The notes under the pieces were generated by a model that did not search any database, was not told the origin of the DNA, and was given only the letters and a program-made list of their open reading frames with translations. A stretch of DNA of 64,000 nucleotides from Conexibacter sp. CPCC 205762 (lineage in GTDB: Bacteria; Actinomycetota; Thermoleophilia; Solirubrobacterales; Solirubrobacteraceae), in NCBI RefSeq assembly GCF_030646155.1, contig NZ_JAUTDN010000005.1, positions 180,869 through 244,868 on the forward strand. Reading direction: 5' to 3'. Shown here piece by piece: positions 6,695 to 14,594 of this stretch. The translations under genes and the position numbers were made by a program. Each line of letters starts with the position of its first letter. Within the stretch, counting starts at the first letter, position 1.

Positions 6695-8731
6695 TCAGAA
6701 AGGGATGTCGTCGTCCGATGTTTGGGTTTCCCTTGATTCGTCTGCTGGCGAAGGGAAACCAGTCTCCGATACTGCGACGGCTGCCGCCGGAGCATTCTGA
6801 ACCGCCGGCTCACTGGCGGACTGATGAGTCCGGCCGTCCCTACCGGTTCGCCAGAGCTTCACGAGCGAGATCGTCTCGTTGTTCGGGAGGTTCTGCGGCG
6901 GAACCGCGCCGAACTGCACGAGCACCGGGAACGGCGTGAACTGGCCAGCGAGGACGGCGGTTCCGGTCGGCAGATGCGGCAAAGCCTCAATCGTCGCGCG
7001 GTCCGCGTACGCGACCGCGTTTCGGACGGCCTCGATGTCTCGCTCGTTCATCAGCCGATGCAAGACGTAGTTGTGGAGCTGCGAGAGGATTGTTTGCGAG
7101 ATGTCCTGCGGGCGTTGGCTAGCAAGAAACAGGAAGGTCCCGAACTTACGTCCTTCCTTGACGATCTCCTCGAAGACCTCAAGCCGATAGTCCTTCCACG
7201 TTTCCGCTTCGCGCGCAGAGGCCCAGGACAACACGTTGTGAGCCTCGTCGATGATGAGGTGCAACGAGCTTTCGCCCCGGACAAGTCTCTTCTGGCGTTC
7301 ATACTGCTCTTGCGCGACGAGGAGAGCGACGACTTTACGAAGTTCTGGACGAAGGTCTTTCAGCGACACGATGGTAAGCGAAGTCGCACCAACGTCGGTG
7401 CCGCCATCGTCTGATGCAAACACACCTTCGAGTTCGGTGCGCCGAGTGGCCAGCCGTGTGATCAGCGGTTTGATGTGATTTTGTTGGATCCAGCCCATTG
7501 CCGTTTGGCCCCAGTAGCTGAGGTAGAACATCCGGACAATCCTGGCGACGCCGCTTACAGGACCGGGGCCATCCTGTCGGAGATTGCTCACGATCTTCTC
7601 GGCCATCACTTTGGCTCTCTCGCTGTTATCTCCATAGTCGCCATCAAGCGTAAACGTGTCACCACGCGCGCTATGACCGATCCGGTTTGCGACGGCAAGT
7701 GCCTCGCCAAAATTTGAGAATGCTTTTTCGCCTACGAGATCACGGAGCCCTTGGACGAGGTCAGCGAAGAAGCCTTGATCGATCGAGTTGGATGAAGCTC
7801 GTATCGCAGTGCCGACGATACGCCGTATCTCTTCGACAAAACCCATCCCAGAAGTCTTGTTGGTGAGATAGTCGCTCGCGAGAGTCCGCTTCAAAAAGGG
7901 CGCTTGTGTCTTTTCGGTCGCATCAAGCAAGACTTCCCAAAACTCTGCTGTATGGAGATAGTCGTCGCTCACACGAATGCGATCCCCACCGGTGCCGCCT
8001 CCGAGAGTGATGCGAGTTACGCCGGCCTCAGCGGTGATGGGCTCGATCAGTTCCCCGGTGTCTCTGTCAGGCCAGCTGACGTACTCGCCGTTGAAGTCCA
8101 GAACCACGAAGCGGGAAGCTTGGAAGCCTGGTGCCGCGTGCCAGTCAGAGAAGACCTCATGAAGGAGCTTCACGAGGGTGTAGGACTTGCCGCTACCGGT
8201 ATTTCCAAAGATCCCCGTATGGTTCGCCAAGAGCGCATTGACACCGATGCGGATCTCTTCTCCAGAGTCATCAGCCATCGTCCCGACCGTGACGGGCTCG
8301 TCGCTGTATCCGGCTCGCTCGACCCTCTTGACGAACGAATACAGCGCAATACGTTGGTCCCTGCTCGGGAGAAACGCCTCGCTACCAATGAGCGGGAAGT
8401 CACGAACTCCGACTCTGAAGCCGGCCCCTTCAAGTGATCCTACAAGTCTCAGCGAGAGTGCTCGCTCGGTTTCCCATGGTCGGTCTTTGCGAGGCCGCAA
8501 CTCCTCATCTTCGACAACGCCAACGAGACGGTCGAAGCCTTTTTCGATGATGAGCCACGAACCGACCGAGACATTGCGAACCATCTCGCCCTGGTAAGCG
8601 AGATACGGAGTGTTCTTCTGCGCGTCGACCAGCACCTGCACTTTGCCGCCGCGTACAGCGACGACCTCTCCGACGCGGAAGATTGCCGCCGCGAGCGCGA
8701 GATCGCGGCCACCATCGTGTCTGGCACTCAC
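6695..8731 (-). CDS. herA: HerA-like hexameric ATPase of a SIR2-HerA system
   Basis: A 678-aa protein of the HerA/FtsK-like (DUF87) class. An N-terminal beta-barrel region (about 1-150) precedes the RecA-like core, with Walker A GNTGSGKS, Walker B LHLIIDEAHNVL and the LASQRPQDIS arginine-finger region. The Gly/Ser/Asp-rich end finishes in TSDDDIPF. The GTG start overlaps the stop of the SIR2 gene (GTGA), so the two are made together. In described SIR2-HerA (Nezha) systems the HerA hexamer binds SIR2 and the complex acts against phage as an NADase and nuclease. The pairing here is as expected; activity is not shown. Confidence 0.85.
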   Translation of the reverse strand: MSARHDGGRDLALAAAIFRVGEVVAVRGGKVQVLVDAQKNTPYLAYQGEMVRNVSVGSWLIIEKGFDRLVGVVEDEELRPRKDRPWETERALSLRLVGSLEGAGFRVGVRDFPLIGSEAFLPSRDQRIALYSFVKRVERAGYSDEPVTVGTMADDSGEEIRIGVNALLANHTGIFGNTGSGKSYTLVKLLHEVFSDWHAAPGFQASRFVVLDFNGEYVSWPDRDTGELIEPITAEAGVTRITLGGGTGGDRIRVSDDYLHTAEFWEVLLDATEKTQAPFLKRTLASDYLTNKTSGMGFVEEIRRIVGTAIRASSNSIDQGFFADLVQGLRDLVGEKAFSNFGEALAVANRIGHSARGDTFTLDGDYGDNSERAKVMAEKIVSNLRQDGPGPVSGVARIVRMFYLSYWGQTAMGWIQQNHIKPLITRLATRRTELEGVFASDDGGTDVGATSLTIVSLKDLRPELRKVVALLVAQEQYERQKRLVRGESSLHLIIDEAHNVLSWASAREAETWKDYRLEVFEEIVKEGRKFGTFLFLASQRPQDISQTILSQLHNYVLHRLMNERDIEAVRNAVAYADRATIEALPHLPTGTAVLAGQFTPFPVLVQFGAVPPQNLPNNETISLVKLWRTGRDGRTHQSASEPAVQNAPAAAVAVSETGFPSPADESRETQTSDDDIPF

Positions 8732-9921
8732 GCTGTTTCTGCCTCGGCCTTCTCGGGAACGCTCGCGGGGTCGGCGACGGATCGCAGCAGGTGTCCGATG
8801 TCCCTGATTGTGAAGGTGTTGCCCTCGCCGGGGTCGATAATGACGATGTTGCGGTTCGGAATTTCGCATCCGGCAAGTGCGGCGCGCAGCTCGTCAATCT
8901 GCTTTGTCATATACGCGAAGACGAGAACAGTCAGCGTCGGGTTCTGACGGGCCGACCGTTCCAGCACGGTCCGGATGTGTTCATCACGACACGAAAAGCC
9001 CGCGACGATCAGGAGGGTCTCCTCGTACTCCAGCTCGTTCGCGAAGATCCGAAACAGATCGAAATAGGTCTGGTCGAGGACCGTATCGCCGAACTTCTGT
9101 TTGGTCGGGTTGATGATTGGCAGCTGTCTGTACGCACCCTGAAATTCGGCCCATTTGTCCAGGGTGTCCGGATCTGGCGCCCACGCCCGCAACGTCTCCA
9201 AGACCGGCTCAGAGCGATCCAGCGTTTCGAGACCAGTGGTCGCTCTGAGGTCGCTCCACCCGAGCCCCGTCAGCGCGTCACGAGCAGCATCAACGTGTCC
9301 GAGCGACGGATCACGACGTATATGGCGAGAGCCCTCCCCAGCCGAGAAGGCCCACGACAACGATCCGTGAATCTTGACGAGGTTGAAGACAGGTACGGTC
9401 GCGCGGTGCCGATAGAGACGGCTGACCCGCTCCATCACCGTCCCGTAGTTCGAGGGCGAGAACTGGGGATCGAGCGTGCCAGAAAAGCCGTCGTTCAGTT
9501 CGATTCCGATCTTGTCGGCTGCTGCTTCCACTGCGATGTCAATGTTCGTGGAGAAGAGATTCACGAACGCATCTCGCCCTCGCCCGCGGCTCAGGATGAC
9601 GTGGTTGAGATCAGTCAGAAACGACTCGTACCCCGTGCGGACCTCACCTGCTTCTTCAGCTATGGATGCGCGAAGGTGGGCGCTGGCCTGGACTACTTCC
9701 ACGAAAAACTGGGCGTAGACCGGCCAAGTCGCCTGTTCCTGGTCGGCAAGGTCAGTCAGGACTTCCTCGACAGATCCAAGGGGCCTGATGTATGGCGCAG
9801 ATGCCCCAGCCCCGATCAGAACGTTCAGGTTGCAGCTCGTCAGGGTTCTCCGCAGTCTGGCTTTGAGATCCTCGCGCGTGGCTGTCCGGACTCTTGCCCC
9901 GTCCCCTATTCCCGGTTCCAT
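8728..9921 (-). CDS. SIR2-family effector of a SIR2-HerA system
   Basis: A 397-aa SIR2-like protein. It shows the NAD-binding GAGAS (NVLIGAGASAPYIRP), LFSTNIDIAVE with the TNxD-type motif, and LVKIHGSLSW with the catalytic His-Gly-Ser. The C-terminal half has VVAGFSCRDEHI, the usual closing motif of defence SIR2 domains. Sirtuin-type zinc cysteines are absent, which fits an NAD-cleaving effector rather than a deacetylase. The start at 9,921 is the best of several; no clear Shine-Dalgarno is visible. It lies upstream of and overlaps the HerA ATPase gene inside an integrative element. Confidence 0.85.
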   Translation of the reverse strand: MEPGIGDGARVRTATREDLKARLRRTLTSCNLNVLIGAGASAPYIRPLGSVEEVLTDLADQEQATWPVYAQFFVEVVQASAHLRASIAEEAGEVRTGYESFLTDLNHVILSRGRGRDAFVNLFSTNIDIAVEAAADKIGIELNDGFSGTLDPQFSPSNYGTVMERVSRLYRHRATVPVFNLVKIHGSLSWAFSAGEGSRHIRRDPSLGHVDAARDALTGLGWSDLRATTGLETLDRSEPVLETLRAWAPDPDTLDKWAEFQGAYRQLPIINPTKQKFGDTVLDQTYFDLFRIFANELEYEETLLIVAGFSCRDEHIRTVLERSARQNPTLTVLVFAYMTKQIDELRAALAGCEIPNRNIVIIDPGEGNTFTIRDIGHLLRSVADPASVPEKAEAETA

Positions 9922-10071
9922 ATCCGAACCGTATCTGAGGTACGCCCACGGGCGGCACTCCAAACCGATGGGAAACCGAAAACCAGACTGGCCTTCGCAC
10001 TAACATCCTTGCTGTGGAGCAACGAACAGGTGGCGGCGGCCACCGCGCGACGGCCTGGCCGGCGCCGATTT

Positions 10072-10098
10072 CTGCAACTTCACGCCGTCGAGTTGCAG
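10072..10098. repeat. Inverted repeat CTGCAACT...AGTTGCAG near the right att copy
   Basis: Arms at 10,072-10,079 and 10,091-10,098, followed by AATCGCC and GATCGCC steps. They match the palindrome at 857 near the other end of the element. The interval 9,922-10,230 otherwise holds no gene that I can support. Confidence 0.45.
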
Positions 10099-10230
10099 AA
10101 TCGCCGTGGATCGCCGGTTATCGACGATGATCCGCGCCGCCAGGCGCCGTACGGAGCACCACCATACGACCCATAAAAGCCCTGCAAATAAGCACTTCCA
10201 GACCCGATAGACCCCACGTCGAGCTGCCGA

Positions 10231-10250
10231 TTGTGGTCCAGGCGGTCGCG
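10231..10250 (+). repeat. att-type direct repeat, copy 2
   Basis: Identical over 20 bases to 738-757. To the right the tRNA similarity stops and a GCGCCGG/CCGGCGC inverted repeat (10,248-10,268) begins, so this copy is not part of a tRNA gene. It marks the probable right end of the SIR2-HerA element. Confidence 0.65.
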
Positions 10251-10305
10251 CCGGCGTGTCACCGGCGCGACGCCGCTGTGCCTCGGCTACCTGCCATCGG
10301 TATGT

Positions 10306-10320
10306 GGGACCGGTAGCGGT
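10306..10320. repeat. 15-bp repeat GGGACCGGTAGCGGT, copy 1
   Basis: 14 of 15 bases match GGGACCGGTAACGGT at 10,797-10,811 in the same orientation. The two copies flank a 0.5-kb block with two small overlapping minus-strand genes. Confidence 0.4.
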
Positions 10321-10360
10321 TGAAGATGGAGACGACCCACCGCCCGGGGAGCCGCCCCGC

Positions 10361-10540
10361 TCACCGCCCCGCGAGCGCCCCGAGCACCACCGTCGCCACG
10401 AACGCCACCACCGCGACGACCCGCAGCAGCCACCCGCGCCGCGCCTCGTCGCGGCCGACCACCATGTCGCGGATCACCGTCGCCATCGCGACGACCGCCA
10501 CCACGCACAGGACGATCGCGACCGCTTTCATGCAGCTCAT
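10361..10540 (-). CDS. Small two-helix membrane protein
   Basis: A 59-aa protein. Two hydrophobic stretches (residues about 6-22, Val/Ala-rich, and about 38-56) are separated by a short charged loop containing RDMVVGRDEARRG, so the likely topology is a membrane hairpin. Its ATG overlaps the stop of the upstream reading frame (ATGA), which supports translation. No family is recognised; small membrane hairpins near defence genes can be toxins or effectors, but nothing here shows that. Confidence 0.5.
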   Translation of the reverse strand: MSCMKAVAIVLCVVAVVAMATVIRDMVVGRDEARRGWLLRVVAVVAFVATVVLGALAGR

Positions 10541-10755
10541 CTACCCGCGCGCCGACGGAGCCGCCCGCGACCCAGCGCCAGGCGCAGCGCGACCGCGCGA
10601 GACAGAGGGCGCTGCCGAGACCGCCGCCGTCGCCGTGCGAGACGCTGCAGGCGGCCGAGGCCGGCCTCGCGCAGCAGCACGCCGCAGTCGACGCCGTCGA
10701 AGTGCAGCTCGCCTTCGCCGCACTGGAACGGGAACGGGCCGAGGGTGAGGGTCAG
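10537..10755 (-). pseudogene. Truncated or frameshifted small protein
   Basis: A 72-codon frame ending in ATGA overlap with the small membrane protein gene. It contains the plausible coding stretch LGPFPFQCGEGELHFDGVDC and an Arg-rich C-terminus. No ATG, GTG or TTG lies at its N-terminal side before an in-frame TAG at 10,756-10,758, whereas the neighbouring frame continues as GAAGDDALADPHP. A one-base shift near 10,755 would join them. Read as a decayed or sequencing-shifted gene of unknown function. Confidence 0.35.
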
Positions 10756-10796
10756 CTAGTGCGTCGTCGCCGGCGGCGCCGGGCCCAGCGGGTTGC

Positions 10797-10811
10797 GGGA
10801 CCGGTAACGGT
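10797..10811. repeat. 15-bp repeat GGGACCGGTAACGGT, copy 2
   Basis: Partner of 10,306-10,320. It contains the palindromic GACCG-GTAA-CGGTC (10,799-10,812), so it may be an operator between the leftward small genes and the rightward operon at 10,938. Confidence 0.4.
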
Positions 10812-10937
10812 CACTTATGAAAACGCCTCTCCGACAGACGGAGCTTGGCTACGACGCTGACTTCTCGGCGCTGTTAGGGGTTGTCGCCTCGACGCTGGCG
10901 CGTCTCGTCCTGGGCACTTGCGACTATGCTCGCGCCG

Positions 10938-11483
10938 ATGACTAGTACGCCCCCACTCGAAACGGATGACGCGATCGTTCTCGTCCTCGGGGCACCCGGC
11001 GGCAGAGAACCACCCGGCCGCCTCGACGGCGTCACGCGGCTTGAGAAGCTGATCTTTCTTCTCGAGCGAGAGACACCTGTCAGCAAGTGGATGACCGAAA
11101 GAGCTGATTTTCGGTCGTGGCGGTTCGGGCCGTTCTCCGCGAAGGTCTACGAGGCCGCTGACAAGTTGGCCGCCTATGACCTCCTCCGCGACTCGGCCAG
11201 ACAAGCGAAGAGCGCTGAAGACGGCTGGGAATCGGTCAGCGCGCTCATGGACCGCGGTGACGTCGACCCGTACACCACTCGCGACTTCGAGTTGACCGAG
11301 CGCGGCATGGACTACTACAGAGCACTGTTGTCGGAGTTGCCGCCGGAAGCCGAGCTAGTGCTTCGCGACTTCAAGAAGAGATTCGCGTCGCTGCCGCTGC
11401 GCCAACTCGTCCGCTACGTGTACGAGCGCTATCCGCAGTTCACAGACAAGTCAGAGATCCGAGACGAGATCCTGGGACGTTGA
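10938..11483 (+). CDS. Panacea/DUF4065-like winged-helix protein
   Basis: A 181-aa protein. TRLEKLIFLLERE and SWRFGPFSAKVYEAADKL follow the layout of Panacea/SocA-type domains (a helix, then a W-x-x-GP-x-S segment), with a later helical tail LRQLVRYVYERYPQFTDKSE. Panacea domains act as antitoxins or adaptors in other systems. It opens a five-gene overlapping operon with a membrane protein, a nuclease-like protein and a transglycosylase-like protein. A possible 42-aa leader frame (10,817-10,945) runs into the start. Family assignment is by pattern only. Confidence 0.55.
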   Translation: MTSTPPLETDDAIVLVLGAPGGREPPGRLDGVTRLEKLIFLLERETPVSKWMTERADFRSWRFGPFSAKVYEAADKLAAYDLLRDSARQAKSAEDGWESVSALMDRGDVDPYTTRDFELTERGMDYYRALLSELPPEAELVLRDFKKRFASLPLRQLVRYVYERYPQFTDKSEIRDEILGR

Positions 11484-12070
11484 GCCTCGACTCGGGGGAA
11501 CAGGCCGGCGTCATCTGGGGCGGCGTCGCGGCGGTGCTGGTGTTGGGCGCGGGCATCTTCAAAGCTGCAAGAGCCCGAGGCGACATCCACAACGAATGGG
11601 ACGCGCGCGTGAGACTCGCCGCCGCGGTCTTGAACGACAAGGCTGCCAACGAACTGCGAGAGCTCCGTGACGAGATCAACGAAATCCTTCCGCCAGACGA
11701 AGCTCCCTTTGACCCAGTCGACGTGATCGCCGATCTCAGCCCTCTGATCGCGCGAGCCGAACAGGCGACCGAGTATGGCGATGCTCGTGACAGGATGCTC
11801 AAGGCCCTGGACCGAGCAAAGAAGGTGGTCCATGTGCCGCTTATCGCGGGACTCACGTTGCTCCTCGTTGGGCTTGTCGCGCTCACCGCTTTCTATGCTG
11901 ACGCGATCGACGTCCCGGGCATCGTCCGCCCGGTCGGCTTTGCCCTCGTCGGCGTCAGCGCTTTGATACTCGCCTTCGTCACCGGCATCTACACCGTCTG
12001 CCAGTCGCGCCTCTCTCGCGGAGAGATCCTCGCCGGCACTAGCGGGACCGACGCCGGAAGTCCGTCATGA
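11480..12070 (+). CDS. Membrane protein of the Panacea-nuclease operon
   Basis: A 196-aa protein. One hydrophobic segment near residues 9-26 and two adjacent ones at about 119-140 and 148-173 flank a soluble middle domain with an amphipathic helix (KAANELRELRDEINEIL). The soluble part could face the cytoplasm. The TTG start overlaps the previous stop (TTGA) and the gene ends with ATGA into the next. Membrane proteins in defence operons are often abortive effectors or anchors; here that is inference from context. No family recognised. Confidence 0.55.
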   Translation: MSLDSGEQAGVIWGGVAAVLVLGAGIFKAARARGDIHNEWDARVRLAAAVLNDKAANELRELRDEINEILPPDEAPFDPVDVIADLSPLIARAEQATEYGDARDRMLKALDRAKKVVHVPLIAGLTLLLVGLVALTAFYADAIDVPGIVRPVGFALVGVSALILAFVTGIYTVCQSRLSRGEILAGTSGTDAGSPS

Positions 12071-12543
12071 GCCCTGAAGCGCAAGCGTTGCTCCTCCATC
12101 ATCTGCCTCGGCCGAGCGACTTCAGCGAGGGCGAGTCCGCCTTGATGCCGACCCTCATGCGGTGGCTCGTCGCGACCGGCCGCCTTCGAACCCGAACTCT
12201 TGTCGCGCATGAGGTCCCGTGGCTCGGTCGTCGCGTCGACCTCGCTCTCCTCACGCAACGCGGTATGACCACTGCGTTCGAACTGAAGATCGGCCGCCTT
12301 CAACGCGTTCTGGAGCAGGGGGCGTACAACCGCTCCAGCTTCCACCGAAGTTGGGTGGTCACGGGGAACCGGCCCAAGCCCGACGGCATCGAGTGGGCAC
12401 GAGAACTGGGTTTGGGTCTCATCGTGATTCAGAATGATGTGGCGATGCCGCTCGTCTCCCCGCTCCTACAGTCGCCGCCGGCGGCGGTAACACAACGCCT
12501 CCGCACGGCGATTCGATCACGAGCGGGCGAGCACTTCGCGTGA
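12067..12543 (+). CDS. PD-(D/E)XK nuclease-like protein
   Basis: A 158-aa protein. VPWLGRRVDLALL gives the active-site Asp and TTAFELKIG the E-x-K pair of the PD-(D/E)XK fold; the following RVLEQGAYNRSSFHRSWVV has the helix and strand expected next. The length suits a minimal restriction-type nuclease domain with no separate specificity domain, so partners may provide targeting. It overlaps both neighbours (ATGA, GTGA). Nuclease activity and the DNA or RNA target are inferred from motif and context. Confidence 0.65.
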   Translation: MSPEAQALLLHHLPRPSDFSEGESALMPTLMRWLVATGRLRTRTLVAHEVPWLGRRVDLALLTQRGMTTAFELKIGRLQRVLEQGAYNRSSFHRSWVVTGNRPKPDGIEWARELGLGLIVIQNDVAMPLVSPLLQSPPAAVTQRLRTAIRSRAGEHFA

Positions 12544-13766
12544 CGCCGTTCGAGCATCCCTATGCGCATTACGTCGCGTACGGTTCGACGGACCAATCGA
12601 CGTTTATCGCGCTTCGGCGAAGATACGACGGGCTCGTCGTTCCAGCGACTATCGCCGCGTACCAGCGGCACGGCACCGGCGGGTTTGTGCTCACGCTTTC
12701 GGCGACTTCGGACTCGCCGCCATACGTCATAGATCCTCGGTTTCCGCTCTTTCAACAAAAGCTGGTAGCGCCGAAGAAGTCACACGAGGCGTTAGCCGAA
12801 CTGCTGGACGATCCTTCATTGGTCGTGGATCGCGGCGCGCCGCCCGCGACGAGCGCCTTCCCGGACGCGCGAGTGCAGCAGATTGCCCGAAAGTGGGTGG
12901 AGTTCAACACGGCGTACGAAACGGCCAATACAAACTCGTTCAGCAAGTACGCCAGACGGCTGAAAGAGCCGGTGAGAGAGGCAGACGCCAAGGGTCCGGA
13001 GGCGATCCTGCCGCCCTACTTTGCCTGCGGTGGGGTTGACGATCCGTGGTGGGAGCGGTCGAAGCTCTTATATGCCGAGACGTGCGCGGCAGCGAGAGAG
13101 ACGGCATTGCCCTGCTATCGCGTGGTTTGCGCTGTCGACAGCAGCGTGTTGGACAGCCTGATCTCCGAACTCGCAAGACCGGAGCGGATCGTGCTTTGGG
13201 CGTCAGGTCTCGACGAGCACAACGTCGAGCCAGCCAAGTTGGTCGCCTATCGTGACGCGATCGTCAACGCCGCCGCACAGGGCCACGCGCCGTTCGGCCT
13301 CTACGGAGGGTTCTTCAGCGTGCTTCTCGGAACGTTCGGGCTGCGCGGCTCATCTCACGGAGTGGGATTCAGCGAGCATCGAGCCTGGGAGGAACTGCCT
13401 AGCGCGGGCGCAGCTCCAGCTCGCTACTACCTGCGCCGAGCCCACCGATATGTGATGCAGGATCTCGCTCAGCAGCTGCATGAGGCCAGCCCCGACCTCA
13501 CCAGCTGCCCATGTCCTCATTGCAACGACCGCGCGCCCTTCGAGCTTGACTATCACGAGTTGATGAAGCACTCGGTCTGGTGCCGCGCCGAAGAGATCGC
13601 CGTCTGGGCGGCGATGGATACAGCGACTGCGGCGGATGCGTTGCAGAACGAATTTCAAGCGCTGACGATTGAGATCAACCAGGCGCAGGGCATAGCTCCG
13701 GCCACCAAGAAAAAGGCGCGGAGATCAATCGAGCACCTGCCTAGATGGGTAGCCGCGCTCTCGTGA
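12540..13766 (+). CDS. TGT-superfamily-like (transglycosylase) protein
   Basis: A 408-aa protein. The C-terminal part has CPCPHC (CxCxxC) followed about 20 residues on by LMKHSVWCRAEEI; this is the layout of the zinc site and adjacent helix of tRNA-guanine transglycosylases (CxCxxC plus a His in AYLRHLF-like sequence). Before it, a Gly-rich GLYGGFFSVLLGTFGL and SSHGVGFSEHR resemble the substrate-loop region of that barrel. TGT relatives such as DpdA put 7-deazaguanines into DNA. Queuosine or preQ0 synthesis genes are absent from the window, so the base source is unknown. The GTG start overlaps the nuclease gene stop. Confidence 0.5.
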   Translation: MTPFEHPYAHYVAYGSTDQSTFIALRRRYDGLVVPATIAAYQRHGTGGFVLTLSATSDSPPYVIDPRFPLFQQKLVAPKKSHEALAELLDDPSLVVDRGAPPATSAFPDARVQQIARKWVEFNTAYETANTNSFSKYARRLKEPVREADAKGPEAILPPYFACGGVDDPWWERSKLLYAETCAAARETALPCYRVVCAVDSSVLDSLISELARPERIVLWASGLDEHNVEPAKLVAYRDAIVNAAAQGHAPFGLYGGFFSVLLGTFGLRGSSHGVGFSEHRAWEELPSAGAAPARYYLRRAHRYVMQDLAQQLHEASPDLTSCPCPHCNDRAPFELDYHELMKHSVWCRAEEIAVWAAMDTATAADALQNEFQALTIEINQAQGIAPATKKKARRSIEHLPRWVAALS

Positions 13767-14350
13767 TGCCCTACGGACTGCCTCCGCTGCCCAGACCCGC
13801 GCTGCGGGACCATCCAGCAGTACGCGCCTTGGTCGCAGGCATCGTGCCAGATGCCGAGCCGGTGGTGCTTGAGCCAAGACCCTTTAGAGGCTGCAAGCCG
13901 CGCGAGTGCGTTTTGAATGCCGCCAGTTGCGCCAGAGAACGCGGCGGAGCTGTCGAGTACGGCTGGGCTCTCTGGGAGACGTTTCCAGGAGTCATGATCG
14001 AAGCCGAGTTCCATGCGGTCTGGCGCGACTCGCGAGGGCGTCGTCGCGATGTGACGCCACCTTCAGTCCCAGTTGGACGCGTTGTTTTTCTGCCGGATCC
14101 GCAGCTCAGCTTTGACGGCCGACAGATCGACAACTTCCGAGTCTCGCTCGTCGACGACCCGTTGGTCGACGACTTCATCGCGGCGGCAGAAGCGTATTTC
14201 GAGGTAACGAACAGAGGCAAGCTGGCAACCGAATACGGCAGACTTAGAGTGACCCCGGAGATCGCGGCAGCTAGAGAACGCTGGTGGGCAGCCGAGCGTC
14301 GAATGGTCGCCAAGCACTACGACGTCACGTTGCCGGAGAACATGCCGTAG
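13766..14350 (+). CDS. Unknown protein ending the TGT-nuclease operon
   Basis: A 194-aa protein that starts inside the stop of the TGT-like gene (TGATG). It has a single Cys pair near the middle (RGCKPRECVLNAASC) and a beta-rich segment YGWALWETFPGVMIEAEFHA followed by VWRDSRGRRRDVTP. The conserved-looking Trp/His/Glu residues suggest an enzyme or a metal-binding domain, but I cannot name it. It closes the five-gene run from 10,938. A further short in-frame-looking tail to about 14,437 is too weak to call. Confidence 0.5.
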   Translation: MPYGLPPLPRPALRDHPAVRALVAGIVPDAEPVVLEPRPFRGCKPRECVLNAASCARERGGAVEYGWALWETFPGVMIEAEFHAVWRDSRGRRRDVTPPSVPVGRVVFLPDPQLSFDGRQIDNFRVSLVDDPLVDDFIAAAEAYFEVTNRGKLATEYGRLRVTPEIAAARERWWAAERRMVAKHYDVTLPENMP

Positions 14351-14594
14351 CCCGGCTCGCGCGCGAGCTGCGTTCGGCGGCAAAGCCGAAGACGATCTAC
14401 GCCGATCAGGTCGCTGAAGCGGCGCGTCAGCCCTAGTCGCGCACTGCCAGCTCGGTTTGTCGCATCGTGGAAGAGACGATCATCGATCGGCGAAGCCGGC
14501 GAGGTGTTCTACGGAGTCGGGTTTACGACGCGCGCGTCGAGCTGCCTGAATCGAGCGGTACTGCATCCGCGTAGGTATTCGCTAAAGTGTTCTC

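Larger units (their letters stand above)
738..10250. mobile_element. Integrative element carrying TacAT and SIR2-HerA
   Basis: A 9.5-kb segment bracketed by the 20-bp tRNA-His core repeat. It contains a tyrosine integrase (4,973), a six-gene small-protein operon (1,118), a toxin-antitoxin pair (3,742) and an NADase-ATPase defence pair (6,695-9,921). No replication, conjugation or capsid genes are visible, so it is more like a satellite or defence-carrying genomic islet than an ICE or prophage. Uncertainty: the left copy lacks the 5' tRNA half, so the integration history is more complex than one event. Confidence 0.6.

Noticed and set aside
10256..10759. Plus-strand frame of 167 codons rich in Arg, His and Pro
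   Set aside because: Composition is that of an antisense shadow; the minus strand has two small coupled genes with sensible composition.
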